Assembly: GCA_965221345.1 (NCBI GenBank)
Contig: CBDCSD010000002.1
Coordinates: 3,410,001 to 3,474,000, forward strand
Direction: 5' to 3'
DNA: 64,000 nt
Source: Bin5 sp965221345
GTDB taxonomy: Bacteria > Chloroflexota > Anaerolineae > Caldilineales > Caldilineaceae
A program made the position numbers and the translations under genes. How positions within the stretch are numbered: the first letter of the stretch is position 1; each line of letters begins with the position of its first letter. The notes under the pieces were generated by a model that searched no databases, was not told the origin of the DNA, and was given only the letters and a program-made list of their open reading frames with translations. This document shows positions 36,396 to 47,202 of the stretch, piece by piece.

Positions 36396-37376
36396 ATGCC
36401 CGAAGTGGAATCCCTAGTCGAGAATGACCATCTGTCCGCGCCGATGCGCAGCGGTTTTATTACCGTTATTGGACGACCCAATGTAGGCAAGTCGACTCTG
36501 CTCAATCTTGTGCTTGGGCAAAAGATTGCAATCACGAGCGACAAGCCACAAACCACCCGCGATCAGATCCTGGGAATCCGCACTGATGCCGATGTCCAGT
36601 TTATCTTCTTCGACACACCGGGTATTCACCAGCCCCGCAATAAACTGGGCAAACATATGGTCAATGTGGCCGAACAGGCCATGACAAGCGATGCCGACGT
36701 CATCCTCTGGTTGGTGGACATCAGTACGCCCCCCACCGATGAAGACCGCTTCATCGCCGAGCGTCTCGAGGAGCTGTTCAGGGCGACTGGCAAGTTACCA
36801 TTCATGATGATGGGGGCGAACAAGACCGACTCTTTGGGCGGCGCCAATCTGATTGACCGGCAGATCGAGTATGGGTCACTCCTCAGTTGGCTTACCAAGG
36901 AAAAGAACGGACAGGAAACTATCCCGGTACTGCCCCTCTGCGCAACATCCGCAGAGGGTGTAGATGACCTTCTTACCGCCCTGGCCGATTTGCTCCCCCC
37001 TGGCCCCCTCTACTATCCGAGCGAACAGGTCACCGACCTGTCAATGCGATTCATCGCCGCAGAAATCGTTCGCGAAAAGGCGCTTCATTTCTTACAGCAA
37101 GAGATCCCGCATAGCCTGGCTGTCATGGTAACCGAATGGAACGAGCGCAGCCCGGAGATGACGCACATCGCCGCCACTGTATATGTAGAACGACACAGCC
37201 AGAAAGGCATCGTGCTTGGTGGCGGCGGCTCCATGATCAAGAAGATTGGGCAGGCCGCTCGACCCGACATCGAAGAAATGGTCGGCACACGGGTTTACCT
37301 GGAACTGTGGGTAAAAGTGATGCAAAAGTGGCGCCGCAAAGATAATCTTCTTCGCCGGCTTGGCTACAATCTATAG
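36396..37376 (+). CDS. era: GTPase Era
   Basis: Start at the ATG preceded by AGAAGGA gives 326 residues. G1 is GRPNVGKST, G3 DTPG and G4 NKTD, followed by the C-terminal KH domain with the loop GGGGSMIKKIG. Era binds the 3' end of 16S rRNA and helps assemble the 30S subunit. Length is slightly above the usual ~300 because of a 17-residue N-terminal extension. It sits between the tRNA cluster and mutS2, each with its own promoter. Confidence 0.96.
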   Translation: MPEVESLVENDHLSAPMRSGFITVIGRPNVGKSTLLNLVLGQKIAITSDKPQTTRDQILGIRTDADVQFIFFDTPGIHQPRNKLGKHMVNVAEQAMTSDADVILWLVDISTPPTDEDRFIAERLEELFRATGKLPFMMMGANKTDSLGGANLIDRQIEYGSLLSWLTKEKNGQETIPVLPLCATSAEGVDDLLTALADLLPPGPLYYPSEQVTDLSMRFIAAEIVREKALHFLQQEIPHSLAVMVTEWNERSPEMTHIAATVYVERHSQKGIVLGGGGSMIKKIGQAARPDIEEMVGTRVYLELWVKVMQKWRRKDNLLRRLGYNL

Positions 37377-37451
37377 CGCTTCGCAGAGGTCAGATCGGTG
37401 AAACCCACCGCTCCGGTCACAGTCCACTATAGCACGCAATTTGCCTATGCT

Positions 37452-37481
37452 TTGGATTCACTGCGCGCGCTGTGATATGAT
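37452..37481 (+). promoter_or_regulatory. Promoter of mutS2
   Basis: TTGGAT (37452-37457), 18-nt spacer, TATGAT (37476-37481). The ATG is 39 nt downstream. Confidence 0.65.
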
Positions 37482-37519
37482 CGGCGCAGATTCACACTTT
37501 TTGTGCGCAGAGGTTTCCG

Positions 37520-40012
37520 ATGAATCCGCATGCGATTCGCATTCTTGAATACGACAAAATTCTAAAGACGCTGGCCACATTTTGTGCTTTCGAAGGCGGC
37601 GCCGAGTTAGCGACCTCTCTGCTGCCCAGCGACGACCTGCGTACGATTAGCGATTGGATGGAGCAGACCAGCGAGGCCTGCCGGTTGCTCGATCAGAAGA
37701 CGGATATCTACTTTGGTGGAGTACACGACGTTCGCGCCCTGATCGCAAAATCCGAGCGGGGAAGTATCCTGATTCCTTCCGAACTGGTCGAAGTTCGCAC
37801 GACCCTCATGCGCGCCCGCACTCTTCGAAATACTTTAACCCGGCTCAACCGTCAGTTTCCCCGCCTCGCAGACATCGCATTTTCCATCGAACCGTGTGAG
37901 CATGTAATCGGCGAGATAAGCCGTTGTATAAACGACCGTGCCGAAGTAGTAGACAGCGCGTCCACCGAATTGGGTCGGATCCGCGCCCAACTAAGGGTGG
38001 CCCAGGACAGACTCCTCAGCACCTTGGACCGGCTGGTGCAAAGCAGTGACATCATCCCCTATCTGCAAGAATCGATTGTCACCCAGCGCCAAGGCCGCTA
38101 CGTTATTCCTGTGCGCTCGGAATACAAAGGGCAGGTCCAGGGAATCGTTCACGACCAGTCCGCGAGCGGCGCGACATTCTTTATCGAACCGCTGACCGTG
38201 GTCGAGCAGAACAACGACGTGCGAGAATTGGAGCTGGAGGAAGAAAAGGAGGTCCGGCGCATCCTCTCCGAACTCTCGGATCTTGTCGCCGACGAAGGTC
38301 CCTACATCAACCGCAACGTACAGATTCTTTCGCAACTCGACTTCACGTTTGCTAAGGCCAAATATGCCATTGAAATGGAGGCCAACGCACCCCAAATCGT
38401 CCCCTTCCAACAGCACCGCGCCGAAATCTTCGCCAGTATCGACGAGGTTACAAAGGAAGAGCGCACAATTCAACATCCGGGGTCGGTCCTGAACTTCCGC
38501 CAAGCCCGCCACCCCCTGATTGACCCGAAAGCCGTCGTCCCAATTGACGTCTATTTCGACAACGACTGTTACATTCTCGTTGTAACCGGTCCAAACACCG
38601 GGGGCAAAACTGTCACCCTCAAAACCGTCGGGCTCCTCACGCTGATGGCCCAGTCGGGAATGATGATTCCGGTAGACGAGGGCAGTACACTTTCCGTCTT
38701 CGAAGGAGTTTACGCAGACATTGGCGACGAACAGTCCATCGAACAGAACCTGAGCACATTCTCCAGTCATCTGACGAATATCATCAATATTTTGGAAGAG
38801 GCCGACCCCCAAAGTCTCGTCCTACTTGATGAATTAGGGGCCGGCACCGATCCTGACGAAGGCTCGGCCCTCGCCGCCGCACTTCTCGAGAATCTACGCG
38901 ACCGGGGCATTACAACTCTGGCCACCACCCATTACAGTGACCTTAAACTGTATGCACACAACACCGCCGGCGTTCGCAACGCCTCCGTCGAATTCGATGT
39001 CGAGAAACTCAGCCCTACTTTCGAACTCAGCATCGGCCTGCCCGGTCGCTCCAATGCCTTGACCATCGCTCGCAGGCTCGGCCTCAATCCCGTCATAGTC
39101 GATGACGCCGAGAAAATGTCGCGGCCGGAATCCCTTGAAGTTGACGCCATGCTGGAGGATGTGCGACAAGCGCGCCAGGAAGCGAAGCGCGTGCTGGGCG
39201 ACGCCAAGGAGAGGGAGCGTAGTGCCCAGGTCATCGAGGAGGACCTGCGTTTCCAGCTCGCCAGAATCGAAGAGGCGCGCCGGCAGGTCGTGGCCGAAAC
39301 CCGTACAACCATGCAGAATGAACTTGCAGAAATCCGCCGTGAGGTAGACAGTTTTCGCCGGCGCATGGCAAAAGGTGGCATCGACAGCCAAGACGCCCAC
39401 ACCCAATTTCTGCAAAGAGCCAGCCACACAATAGGACGGCGTGAGCAGGATACCGAAGGCAACGTCGAGCAAGAGGTCGCCACGCCGGGTTCCACCAGTG
39501 CCCGGATTCGAGGCACCATTGAGAAGGGAGATAGGGTCTTCGTACCCAACCTTAAGGCCACCGGGGAGGTAATTGGAGTCGAAAACCGCAATGGTGTCCC
39601 ACATGAGGCCGATGTCCAGGTAGGCAACTTCCGTCTCAAGTTGCCCGTGAGACGGCTGGAACTGCGCAGTAAAGCCCAATCAGAGCCCGAGCAGACCACT
39701 CAAACTGTCGTACGACTGCAGACAAAACCGAAAACAGGCGACGCAGGACAGGCCTCGCTTACCGAGTTGGATCTCAGAGGAGAAAGGGTGGATGCCGGTT
39801 TGCAACGGCTCGAAGGCTACCTGGACGACGCCTACCTCGAGAATCTTCCTTGGGTGCGAATTATTCATGGCAAAGGGACCGGGGCGATGCGAGATGCCGT
39901 GCGCGCCGCCTTGAATGGACATCCTTTGGTCAGCAAATACCGCCCTGGTGCACTTGGCGAAGGCGATGACGGCGTGACGGTTGCCAACTTGATGAGCGAC
40001 GAGGAAGGGTAG
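37520..40012 (+). CDS. mutS2: Endonuclease MutS2
   Basis: The 830-residue protein lacks the mismatch-recognition domains of MutS and starts with the MutS core. Walker A GPNTGGKT is at about 356-363, Walker B LVLLDELGAGTDPDEGS near 431-447, a coiled coil at about 515-640, and a C-terminal Smr nuclease domain (LDLRGERVDAGL, HGKGTG at about 783-788). MutS2 suppresses recombination and, in Bacillus, rescues collided ribosomes. Full length with intact motifs. A Wzz-like gene follows after 10 bp. Confidence 0.95.
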   Translation: MNPHAIRILEYDKILKTLATFCAFEGGAELATSLLPSDDLRTISDWMEQTSEACRLLDQKTDIYFGGVHDVRALIAKSERGSILIPSELVEVRTTLMRARTLRNTLTRLNRQFPRLADIAFSIEPCEHVIGEISRCINDRAEVVDSASTELGRIRAQLRVAQDRLLSTLDRLVQSSDIIPYLQESIVTQRQGRYVIPVRSEYKGQVQGIVHDQSASGATFFIEPLTVVEQNNDVRELELEEEKEVRRILSELSDLVADEGPYINRNVQILSQLDFTFAKAKYAIEMEANAPQIVPFQQHRAEIFASIDEVTKEERTIQHPGSVLNFRQARHPLIDPKAVVPIDVYFDNDCYILVVTGPNTGGKTVTLKTVGLLTLMAQSGMMIPVDEGSTLSVFEGVYADIGDEQSIEQNLSTFSSHLTNIINILEEADPQSLVLLDELGAGTDPDEGSALAAALLENLRDRGITTLATTHYSDLKLYAHNTAGVRNASVEFDVEKLSPTFELSIGLPGRSNALTIARRLGLNPVIVDDAEKMSRPESLEVDAMLEDVRQARQEAKRVLGDAKERERSAQVIEEDLRFQLARIEEARRQVVAETRTTMQNELAEIRREVDSFRRRMAKGGIDSQDAHTQFLQRASHTIGRREQDTEGNVEQEVATPGSTSARIRGTIEKGDRVFVPNLKATGEVIGVENRNGVPHEADVQVGNFRLKLPVRRLELRSKAQSEPEQTTQTVVRLQTKPKTGDAGQASLTELDLRGERVDAGLQRLEGYLDDAYLENLPWVRIIHGKGTGAMRDAVRAALNGHPLVSKYRPGALGEGDDGVTVANLMSDEEG

Positions 40013-40022
40013 GTAACTTGCC

Positions 40023-40736
40023 ATGGAACTGCGCGCATACTGGGCGATATTGAGGAGGCGCTGGGCGGCCCCAGTACTCTTGCCCATCTTGGTGGCGTTG
40101 TTCAGCGCTGTGCAGTTGCGCCCCTGGCAGGCGCCTGCCCCTTCATACAGCGTTTCCATGCGCATGTTGGTGGGCGTACTGCCCTTGGAAGGCGCCGATA
40201 CCGCCCAGTACGACCCCCGGTACTATGCTTGGATGGCCAGCGAATACCTCGTTGACGACTTTACCGAAGTACTCGCCGCTGAGTTGTTCGCCAAAGCCGT
40301 TAATGCCCGTTTGGCCGAGCAGGAGATAGCCATCCCGGCCGGATTGATACGGGCAATCGCCAACACCGGCAAACAGCATCGCATCATCCGGCTCACCTTC
40401 ACCTGGCACGATGCCGATGCATTGCACGCCATCGCAGACGCCGCAGTTGCCGAGTTGGAGGAAAACGCCGGCTCATATTTTGCCCAGTTGGGAACGCAAG
40501 GCGCCGGCGTCCACATTCTGGACTCGCCAACCGTAGTTCCCGTAGGCCAGAGTACTCGCGAACGGGTCGAATGGCCGTTGAGAATTCTTCTGGCGCTGGT
40601 CGCCGGCATTGTCGTGGCGTTCTTGCAGGAATACCTCGACGATACCGTGCGCCGTCGAGAGGAATTGGAGGAAATGGGCCTGCCCATTCTCATCGCGATT
40701 CCCAGACCGCGCGGCAGATCGCAGACAAGAGGATAA
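40023..40736 (+). CDS. Wzz/YveK-like polysaccharide co-polymerase subunit 1
   Basis: The 237-residue protein has two membrane helices: N-terminal (about 16-33) and C-terminal (about 184-203, with LALVAGIVVAFLQEYLDD). Between them lies an extracytoplasmic alpha/beta domain. This is the chain-length determinant plan; the FLQEYLDDTVRR segment after the second helix is typical. The conserved proline-rich motif before TM2 is weak (DSPTVVP). It lies 10 bp after mutS2 and is followed by a second protein of the same type and a BY-kinase homologue, so it probably regulates exopolysaccharide polymerisation. Confidence 0.82.
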   Translation: MELRAYWAILRRRWAAPVLLPILVALFSAVQLRPWQAPAPSYSVSMRMLVGVLPLEGADTAQYDPRYYAWMASEYLVDDFTEVLAAELFAKAVNARLAEQEIAIPAGLIRAIANTGKQHRIIRLTFTWHDADALHAIADAAVAELEENAGSYFAQLGTQGAGVHILDSPTVVPVGQSTRERVEWPLRILLALVAGIVVAFLQEYLDDTVRRREELEEMGLPILIAIPRPRGRSQTRG

Positions 40737-40816
40737 TTGAGTGTGGCCCGTTCTGCCGCAGTTCGACATGTTGACGCAGCCCGGCGCGCACGAAAGTAAA
40801 ATTCTTGGAGGTTTCA

Positions 40817-41530
40817 GTGATACAGGATTATGGCGGGGTAGTGCGCCGATACGGCTGGATAGTCATTGTTGCAGTTCTGCTGGCCGGCCTACTCTCCTAC
40901 GGAGTTAGCTTCTTCCAGGTGGAGATGTATAGAGCGACCGTGCATGTTAGCACTGTGCCTGCCCGACCGGACTGGGGCCTGGGCAATTCAGCCAAAGAGT
41001 TAATGCGCAACTTCGTTCTCAATATTGGAACGTTCGAGGTAGCCGAGGAGGTCATCGCCCGTGCACAGCTGGACATGCATCCGAGCGAGTTCCTGCGGCT
41101 GACCGATGTTGCGCCGGACTCCTCTACTTTCACGATCAAAATCGAAGCCCGTTCGAGAGATAAGATCGTTGCCAAAGACATGGCGTTGACCCTGGCTGAC
41201 TATTTTGCCGATGAGCGCACCGCCTATTATGCACAGCAGGACAAGCGCGATCGCATCGAAGTCAAGATCGTCAGCACGGCGATCGAGGCTGTACAATACC
41301 AGCCGCAGCCCCTTGTCAATGCCTTGGCTGGCGGCATACTCGGTTTCTTGTTGGGCGTGGGTTTGATCCTGCTCCTGATTTGGGTGGAAAGCGGCTTTCT
41401 TCGAACGCCCGATTCAGTGGAACGGACGCTTGGCCTGGCAGTTCTCGGCGCCATTCCAGTAACGGCTTCAGGATCAACTACGGGAATAGAAATTCGAAAG
41501 GGCGTTCCAACGCCCGCAGTCAGTAGTTAG
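40817..41530 (+). CDS. Wzz/YveK-like polysaccharide co-polymerase subunit 2
   Basis: Start chosen at GTG 40817, five bases after GGAGG, giving 237 residues. An upstream TTG at 40805 overlaps the ribosome binding site. N-terminal helix at about 14-34 (WIVIVAVLLAGLLSYGVSFF) and C-terminal helix at about 172-192 (LAGGILGFLLGVGLILLLIW) frame a Wzz-type domain. The two consecutive Wzz-like genes differ strongly, so they are not a recent duplication and may form a hetero-oligomer. Confidence 0.82.
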   Translation: MIQDYGGVVRRYGWIVIVAVLLAGLLSYGVSFFQVEMYRATVHVSTVPARPDWGLGNSAKELMRNFVLNIGTFEVAEEVIARAQLDMHPSEFLRLTDVAPDSSTFTIKIEARSRDKIVAKDMALTLADYFADERTAYYAQQDKRDRIEVKIVSTAIEAVQYQPQPLVNALAGGILGFLLGVGLILLLIWVESGFLRTPDSVERTLGLAVLGAIPVTASGSTTGIEIRKGVPTPAVSS

Positions 41531-41593
41531 AGGTTTGGGGTCGCCTACCGCTAGGCAAGCCCCTGCCTTGTGAAATATACAAAGGAATCATAG

Positions 41594-42244
41594 ATGTCCC
41601 TATCTCTGGTCACATTGACCGCTCCCCGCAGCCCGGCCGCGGAAGCATACCAAAGCCTGCGCACGAATATCGAGTTTTCCAGTCTGGACAAGGCCCTGCA
41701 TTCGCTGCTCGTTACCTGCCCCGATACCGAAACAAGAAAGAGCGAGGCACTGGCTAATCTTGCGGTTGTCATGGCTGACGCCGGCGACCGTGTCGTCGTC
41801 GTTGATGGCGATCTGCGTCGACCTCTTCAACATGAAATCTTCAGTGTCAGTGGAGAAGTCGGCCTGACAAACTGGTTGCGAAACGGAGGAGTCCCGGCGC
41901 TGACGGAAACCCAGATTCCCCACTTGCAAATTCTTGCAGCGGGGCCGCTGCCGCCCAATCCGGTCGCCCTCCTTAGTTCCAAACGGCTGGCCGAGTTACT
42001 CCGGATCTTGACCGGCGAAGCAGAATATGTGCTCGTCGATGCACCGCCTGTCTTGGCCGTAACCGACGCCGCACTTTGGGCCAGCCAAGTGGACGGCACT
42101 CTCCTTGCCGTCACCGCCGGCCGCACGAAACGGGAGCAGGCCCAGCGAGCCAAAGGAGTCCTGGAGAAAGTTCAGACAAACATCGTCGGAGCAGTGCTCC
42201 TGGATGCGGAAGATGCGATGGTCGTCAGTGGCTATGGACAATGA
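41594..42244 (+). CDS. CpsD/CapB-family BY-kinase homologue with degenerate P-loop
   Basis: The 216-residue protein follows the bacterial tyrosine kinase fold: EAYQSLRTNIEF at the start, Walker A' VVVVDGDLRRP (67-77) and Walker B YVLVDAPP near 139. In place of the usual Walker A with GxxGxGKST the sequence is CPDTETRKSEA (42-52), keeping Lys-Ser but lacking the glycines. The C-terminal tyrosine cluster is also missing; only one tyrosine lies near the end (SGYGQ). It may be a non-catalytic or atypical regulator of the Wzz-like partners encoded directly upstream. Sequencing error is unlikely since the frame is intact. Confidence 0.8.
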   Translation: MSLSLVTLTAPRSPAAEAYQSLRTNIEFSSLDKALHSLLVTCPDTETRKSEALANLAVVMADAGDRVVVVDGDLRRPLQHEIFSVSGEVGLTNWLRNGGVPALTETQIPHLQILAAGPLPPNPVALLSSKRLAELLRILTGEAEYVLVDAPPVLAVTDAALWASQVDGTLLAVTAGRTKREQAQRAKGVLEKVQTNIVGAVLLDAEDAMVVSGYGQ

Positions 42245-42333
42245 TCTGTAACTGCAATGATGAGCGGAAGGTGAACTGTGACCCAACTACCCTCTGACCT
42301 CCGGCCCGAGTATCCAGATCTCGGGAAAACGCC

Positions 42334-43221
42334 ATGAAAGGCATCCTCTTGGCTGGTGGGCATGGTACACGGCTCTATCCCCTTACCACCAGTCTTAGCA
42401 AACAGATTTTGCCAGTCTATGACAAGCCGATGATCTATTACCCCTTGTCAATGCTGATGTTGGCAGGGATACGTGACATCCTCATCGTCAGTACCCCAGT
42501 TGCCCTGCCCTTGTACAGTGAACTGCTCCAGGATGGCAGCCAGTGGGGCGTAAAGTTCACCTACGCGGAACAAAGTCAACCCCGCGGCATTGCCGATGCC
42601 TTTGTGGTCGGCAGTGAGTTCGTAGGCGACTCTCCGGTATGTCTGGCCTTGGGTGACAACATCTTTTATGGTCACGGCCTGCCAGAAATACTGCAAAAGG
42701 CAGCTACGCTGCAGCGCGGCGCCCTGGTTTTCGCTTATCCGGTCGCCGACCCTGGTCGATATGGGGTTGTCGAGTTCGACCACACCGGTAAGGCATTGAG
42801 CATAGAAGAAAAACCGCAGAATCCCCGCTCCAACTTTGCCGTGCCAGGTGTCTACTTCTATGACAGTCGCGTCCTCGAAGTGGCCCGCCATCTCAAGCCG
42901 TCGGCCAGAGGTGAGGTGGAAATTACAGACATCAATAACGATTATCTGGAACGAGGGGAATTGCAGGTTGAAATCCTGGGCCGCGGTTTTGCCTGGTTGG
43001 ACGCCGGTACGCATGAATCTTTGCTCCAGGCCGCAAATTTCGTTCATGCACTGCAAGAAAGACAGGGGATGATGATTTCGTGCCCGGAGGAAATCGCCTT
43101 CAGGCGAGGATATATCAGTCGCGACCAGTTCCGCTCCTTGGCCGAAGCGCTGCGGTCAAACCGCTATGGCCTCTATCTGTTTCAACTCCTGCACGATGAG
43201 TTCTCTGAGTCGTTATCCTGA
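42334..43221 (+). CDS. rfbA: Glucose-1-phosphate thymidylyltransferase
   Basis: The 295-residue enzyme makes dTDP-glucose from dTTP and glucose-1-phosphate, the first step towards dTDP-rhamnose and other deoxysugars. The N-terminal signature is LAGGHGTRLYPLT (6-18) with KQILPVYDKPMIYYPL. GDNIFYG and VEITDINN also match RmlA. The common 'GSGTRL' is GHGTRL here. Its stop overlaps the next start by one base. rfbB follows one gene later, while rfbC and rfbD are not in the window. Confidence 0.95.
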   Translation: MKGILLAGGHGTRLYPLTTSLSKQILPVYDKPMIYYPLSMLMLAGIRDILIVSTPVALPLYSELLQDGSQWGVKFTYAEQSQPRGIADAFVVGSEFVGDSPVCLALGDNIFYGHGLPEILQKAATLQRGALVFAYPVADPGRYGVVEFDHTGKALSIEEKPQNPRSNFAVPGVYFYDSRVLEVARHLKPSARGEVEITDINNDYLERGELQVEILGRGFAWLDAGTHESLLQAANFVHALQERQGMMISCPEEIAFRRGYISRDQFRSLAEALRSNRYGLYLFQLLHDEFSESLS

Positions 43222-44039
43222 TGAATGACAGGCCTGACTCCTATGAAAGCCGCAACGGTGCCCAATCCAGGGGTGAAGTGGCTGTCCGCAGCGTGCCTGC
43301 CCTTGCTGCAAAGATGCGCCAAATCGACAGGTGCGCACTACCGGCCTCCTACACACAGATCTTCAACACTCGTTCGCTCTCACCGGCCTATACGGTACAA
43401 AACCATGTCGGCGCCAAGGAAGTCCAGACGGCTGTAACGACAGTCGCCCAGGTGGCCGATAGGATGAGGCGGATGGCCAGAGCATACGGGGAATGGCAGG
43501 AGTTTGACGTCCCGGCATTTTTCGACCTGTGGCCGGAACATGTGCCCCGCCTCGTCCAGGTGGAGGAGCGGGTCAGCACCGTTAACGTCACATTTTTTGC
43601 CGACTTGCTGCTTCCTTCCTTTCAACGCGCCGAACAATATTGGGCACAAGAGTTTTTCGCGGCCTATCAGACGGCGCAGCCACCTGTAAACTCGACCGCA
43701 GAGAGTTCCAGCTTTACCACGCATTTTCTCGAGTTCGAGCAGCCCAAAATGCGCGCCTACTGGGATAAGCTGATGAACGTCATGCACGAGGCGCGTCGCG
43801 CTCTCTGGAACGACATCAGTTTTTTGGCCGCCACGGCCGGTGGCGAGGAGAAGGCGCTTTGGCAGTGGGCATGGCGCTCTCCACCCCCTCCCGGACTGGA
43901 TCACTGCCTCCTCCCGTCGCTGCGCCAACTTCCGACCTTGACATTAGGGGTCGAGTTTCCTCTACCGGCAAGCCGCCAGCCTGGCAGAGTGAGGCGCTTG
44001 CGACGCACTTGGGAAAGCCAGCAGTGGCGGCGCAGGTAA
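43221..44039 (+). CDS. Hypothetical protein between rfbA and rfbB
   Basis: The 272-residue protein starts at an ATG that overlaps the rfbA stop codon (TGATG), so it is translationally coupled. No family recognised. It is predominantly helical, rich in Ala, Arg and aromatic residues (WQEFDVPAFFDLWPEHVPRL), with no signal peptide or membrane helix, and ends in a strongly basic tail (RRLRRTWESQQWRRR). The context suggests a role in dTDP-sugar or polysaccharide synthesis, but sequence gives no catalytic motif. Confidence 0.6.
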   Translation: MNDRPDSYESRNGAQSRGEVAVRSVPALAAKMRQIDRCALPASYTQIFNTRSLSPAYTVQNHVGAKEVQTAVTTVAQVADRMRRMARAYGEWQEFDVPAFFDLWPEHVPRLVQVEERVSTVNVTFFADLLLPSFQRAEQYWAQEFFAAYQTAQPPVNSTAESSSFTTHFLEFEQPKMRAYWDKLMNVMHEARRALWNDISFLAATAGGEEKALWQWAWRSPPPPGLDHCLLPSLRQLPTLTLGVEFPLPASRQPGRVRRLRRTWESQQWRRR

Positions 44040-44068
44040 CGTTCATAGTTCTACTCTGAAAGGTTCGC

Positions 44069-45102
<1,034 letters not shown>

Positions 45103-45106
<4 letters not shown>

Positions 45107-46017
45107 ACCTCTCATCGATTCGCCCAGGCCGATTGGAAGATCTGCCGGAGATGCACCGCTTGCACTCCACCAGTTTGCGCAGCTACTTTTACGATGACCT
45201 GGGCAGCACCGAAGTACCCGATTTGCTCAAGGGAGCAAACGCTGTCTTAGTTGATCACCAAACCGAAAGACTGAAGGGTTTTGTCTCTTTCGATTCGGTG
45301 CAACGCTCCGAAGCTCTGCCTGTCTCCGCGCCAACCAAAGTGTCTCTGCGTGCCGTTGCCCTATCGTCTGCAGGAGCGTCTGCTCGTTTACAGTTCAGGG
45401 CCCTCTTCGAAAACGTCCGCCAGCAACTGCCCGTACAACCTCAAGGCTATCTCTTCTACGCCCTGACCGAGCAGCGTTGGCTCCAGGCCAGCTTGAAAGA
45501 GACCGGTTTCGCCTATCGCGATGCAGTCCGATTTTACGAACGTATTTCTCGCGCCTTCCAGCCCATACCGCAACCGGCCGCCCTGCGCCCGGCGAAACGG
45601 ACCGACCTGCCGCCGTTGGCTCGCCTGGATGCTTCAACCTTTGAACCCCTGTGGCACATGGGGGTGGCTGACCTGCAGACTCTCCATCGCGACTGCCGTT
45701 TTGAAATCGCTGAGATGGCAAGGCAGACGGTGGGGTACTCCGCGCTTCGCCTCAATTCAAATCGATCCCAAAGCGGCTATGACTCAGCCCAACTAGTGCG
45801 GCTGGCCGTCCACCCATGCTCCCAGGATCGAGGTATAGGTCGGCAGCTGTTGGTAGCGAGCCTTTGTTACGCCCATCAACTGGGGATAGGCCGCGTCTTT
45901 CTAAACACGCAGGAAAGCAACGGCCTCTCCCAAAAACTATACGAATCTCTTCAGTTTCGAAAGCGCGGCCGCCCTGTACCCGTTCTAGTCAAAAAAGTGT
46001 CGCAGTGCCAGGACTAG
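45103..46017 (+). CDS. GNAT-family N-acetyltransferase
   Basis: The start at the ATG overlapping the rfbB stop gives 304 residues; an earlier frame start lies well inside rfbB. The sequence holds two GNAT-like lobes. The C-terminal one has the acetyl-CoA loop CSQDRGIGRQLLVASL and SQKLYESLQF, the N-terminal one is degenerate. Coupling to rfbB suggests acetylation of a sugar or polysaccharide precursor, but the acceptor cannot be read from the sequence. Confidence 0.8.
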
Positions 46018-46170
46018 CACGTTACCCTATGGAACTCCCTCTCTTGGACCGTCTCTCGAATCCGATTTCTGCACTCTCGCGCCGACAACTTTTGCGCCGC
46101 GATTCATGTGCTTGGCTCTTACCGCATCAGACACGACGCTAGGCAATCCGGTTCATGGAGGAAAGCGGAC

Positions 46171-47202
46171 TTGACAGTTGCTGGCCGGAAACTTTATCGT
46201 CAAGTCATAATCGTTTCGGCGCTCTATGTCCTCCTGCTTGGGCTTGGCTCTGTGGGATATATGGTGATCGAGGGCTGGTCGGGGACTGACAGCGTTTACA
46301 TGACCGTCATCACGATCAGCACTGTTGGATTCGGCGAAATACGTCCACTCTCACCTGTTGGCCGCGTATTCACCGGGGCATTGATAATCTTGGGAGTCAG
46401 CACTACGGCGTATGCGTTCAGTACGTTGGCTGATCTCATTGTGGCCGGGGAGTTCCGCAGCCTTTTTTGGAGAAAACGCATGCAGAAGCGGATAGATAAG
46501 TTGAGAGGACATTTCATCGTCTGTGGGTACGGCAGAGTCGGCGAGCATGTCGTGAACGAACTCCTGGCAAACAATGTTCAGTTGGTCGTGATCGAAACCT
46601 TGGCAACCCTTGGTCCGGAGTTGGAAAACCTGGGCGTGATACCCGTGGAAGGCAATGCGACTCATGACGCTGCCCTGATTCAAGCTGGAATCGGACACGC
46701 TTCGGGAATCTGCTGCTGCTTGCCCAACGACTCGGACAATGTTTATGTGGCGCTGACGGCACGCGCTCTTAGCCCGAACCTGACGGTCATTTCACGCGCA
46801 AATAGTCATGAGAGCGAACGCAAACTGCAGATGGCTGGCGTAGACCATGTCATCAACCCCTATGTTACCAGTGGCCGCCGTATGGCCCGACAACTTATCC
46901 ATCCCAATATTTTGGAGTTTATGGACGTTGTAATGCACCGCGGCGAAGTCGACATTCTGATCGAGGACATCATCGTGAGCGAGCGTTCAACGCTGCGCGA
47001 TCAGACCATCGCCGCGACCGAAATTCGCAAAAGGGTGGGCGCCAACATCCTGGCAGTGCGACGACCCGATGGCGAAATTTTCGTCAACCCGGGCGTAGAG
47101 TTTTCGCTGCGGGCGGGCGACACGATGATCGCCTTGGGCACTCCCGAACAGCTCGACCTCCTGGCCACTGAAGCGGAAGAGAGCCAGGGCGGCAGGAAGT
47201 AA
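46171..47202 (+). CDS. Potassium channel protein with RCK (TrkA-N/TrkA-C) domains
   Basis: The start at TTG 46171 is supported by the strong GGAGGAAA (46157-46164), giving 343 residues. Two membrane helices (about 12-33 and 63-85) flank the pore with the filter TVGFGE (51-56), a variant of the usual TVGYGD. The cytoplasmic part has an RCK domain with VCGYGRVGEHV, the NAD-binding loop of TrkA-N, followed by a TrkA-C domain (about 255-335). This is the MthK/YugO-type ligand-gated channel plan. The gene stands alone between the acetyltransferase and recO. Confidence 0.9.
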   Translation: MTVAGRKLYRQVIIVSALYVLLLGLGSVGYMVIEGWSGTDSVYMTVITISTVGFGEIRPLSPVGRVFTGALIILGVSTTAYAFSTLADLIVAGEFRSLFWRKRMQKRIDKLRGHFIVCGYGRVGEHVVNELLANNVQLVVIETLATLGPELENLGVIPVEGNATHDAALIQAGIGHASGICCCLPNDSDNVYVALTARALSPNLTVISRANSHESERKLQMAGVDHVINPYVTSGRRMARQLIHPNILEFMDVVMHRGEVDILIEDIIVSERSTLRDQTIAATEIRKRVGANILAVRRPDGEIFVNPGVEFSLRAGDTMIALGTPEQLDLLATEAEESQGGRK

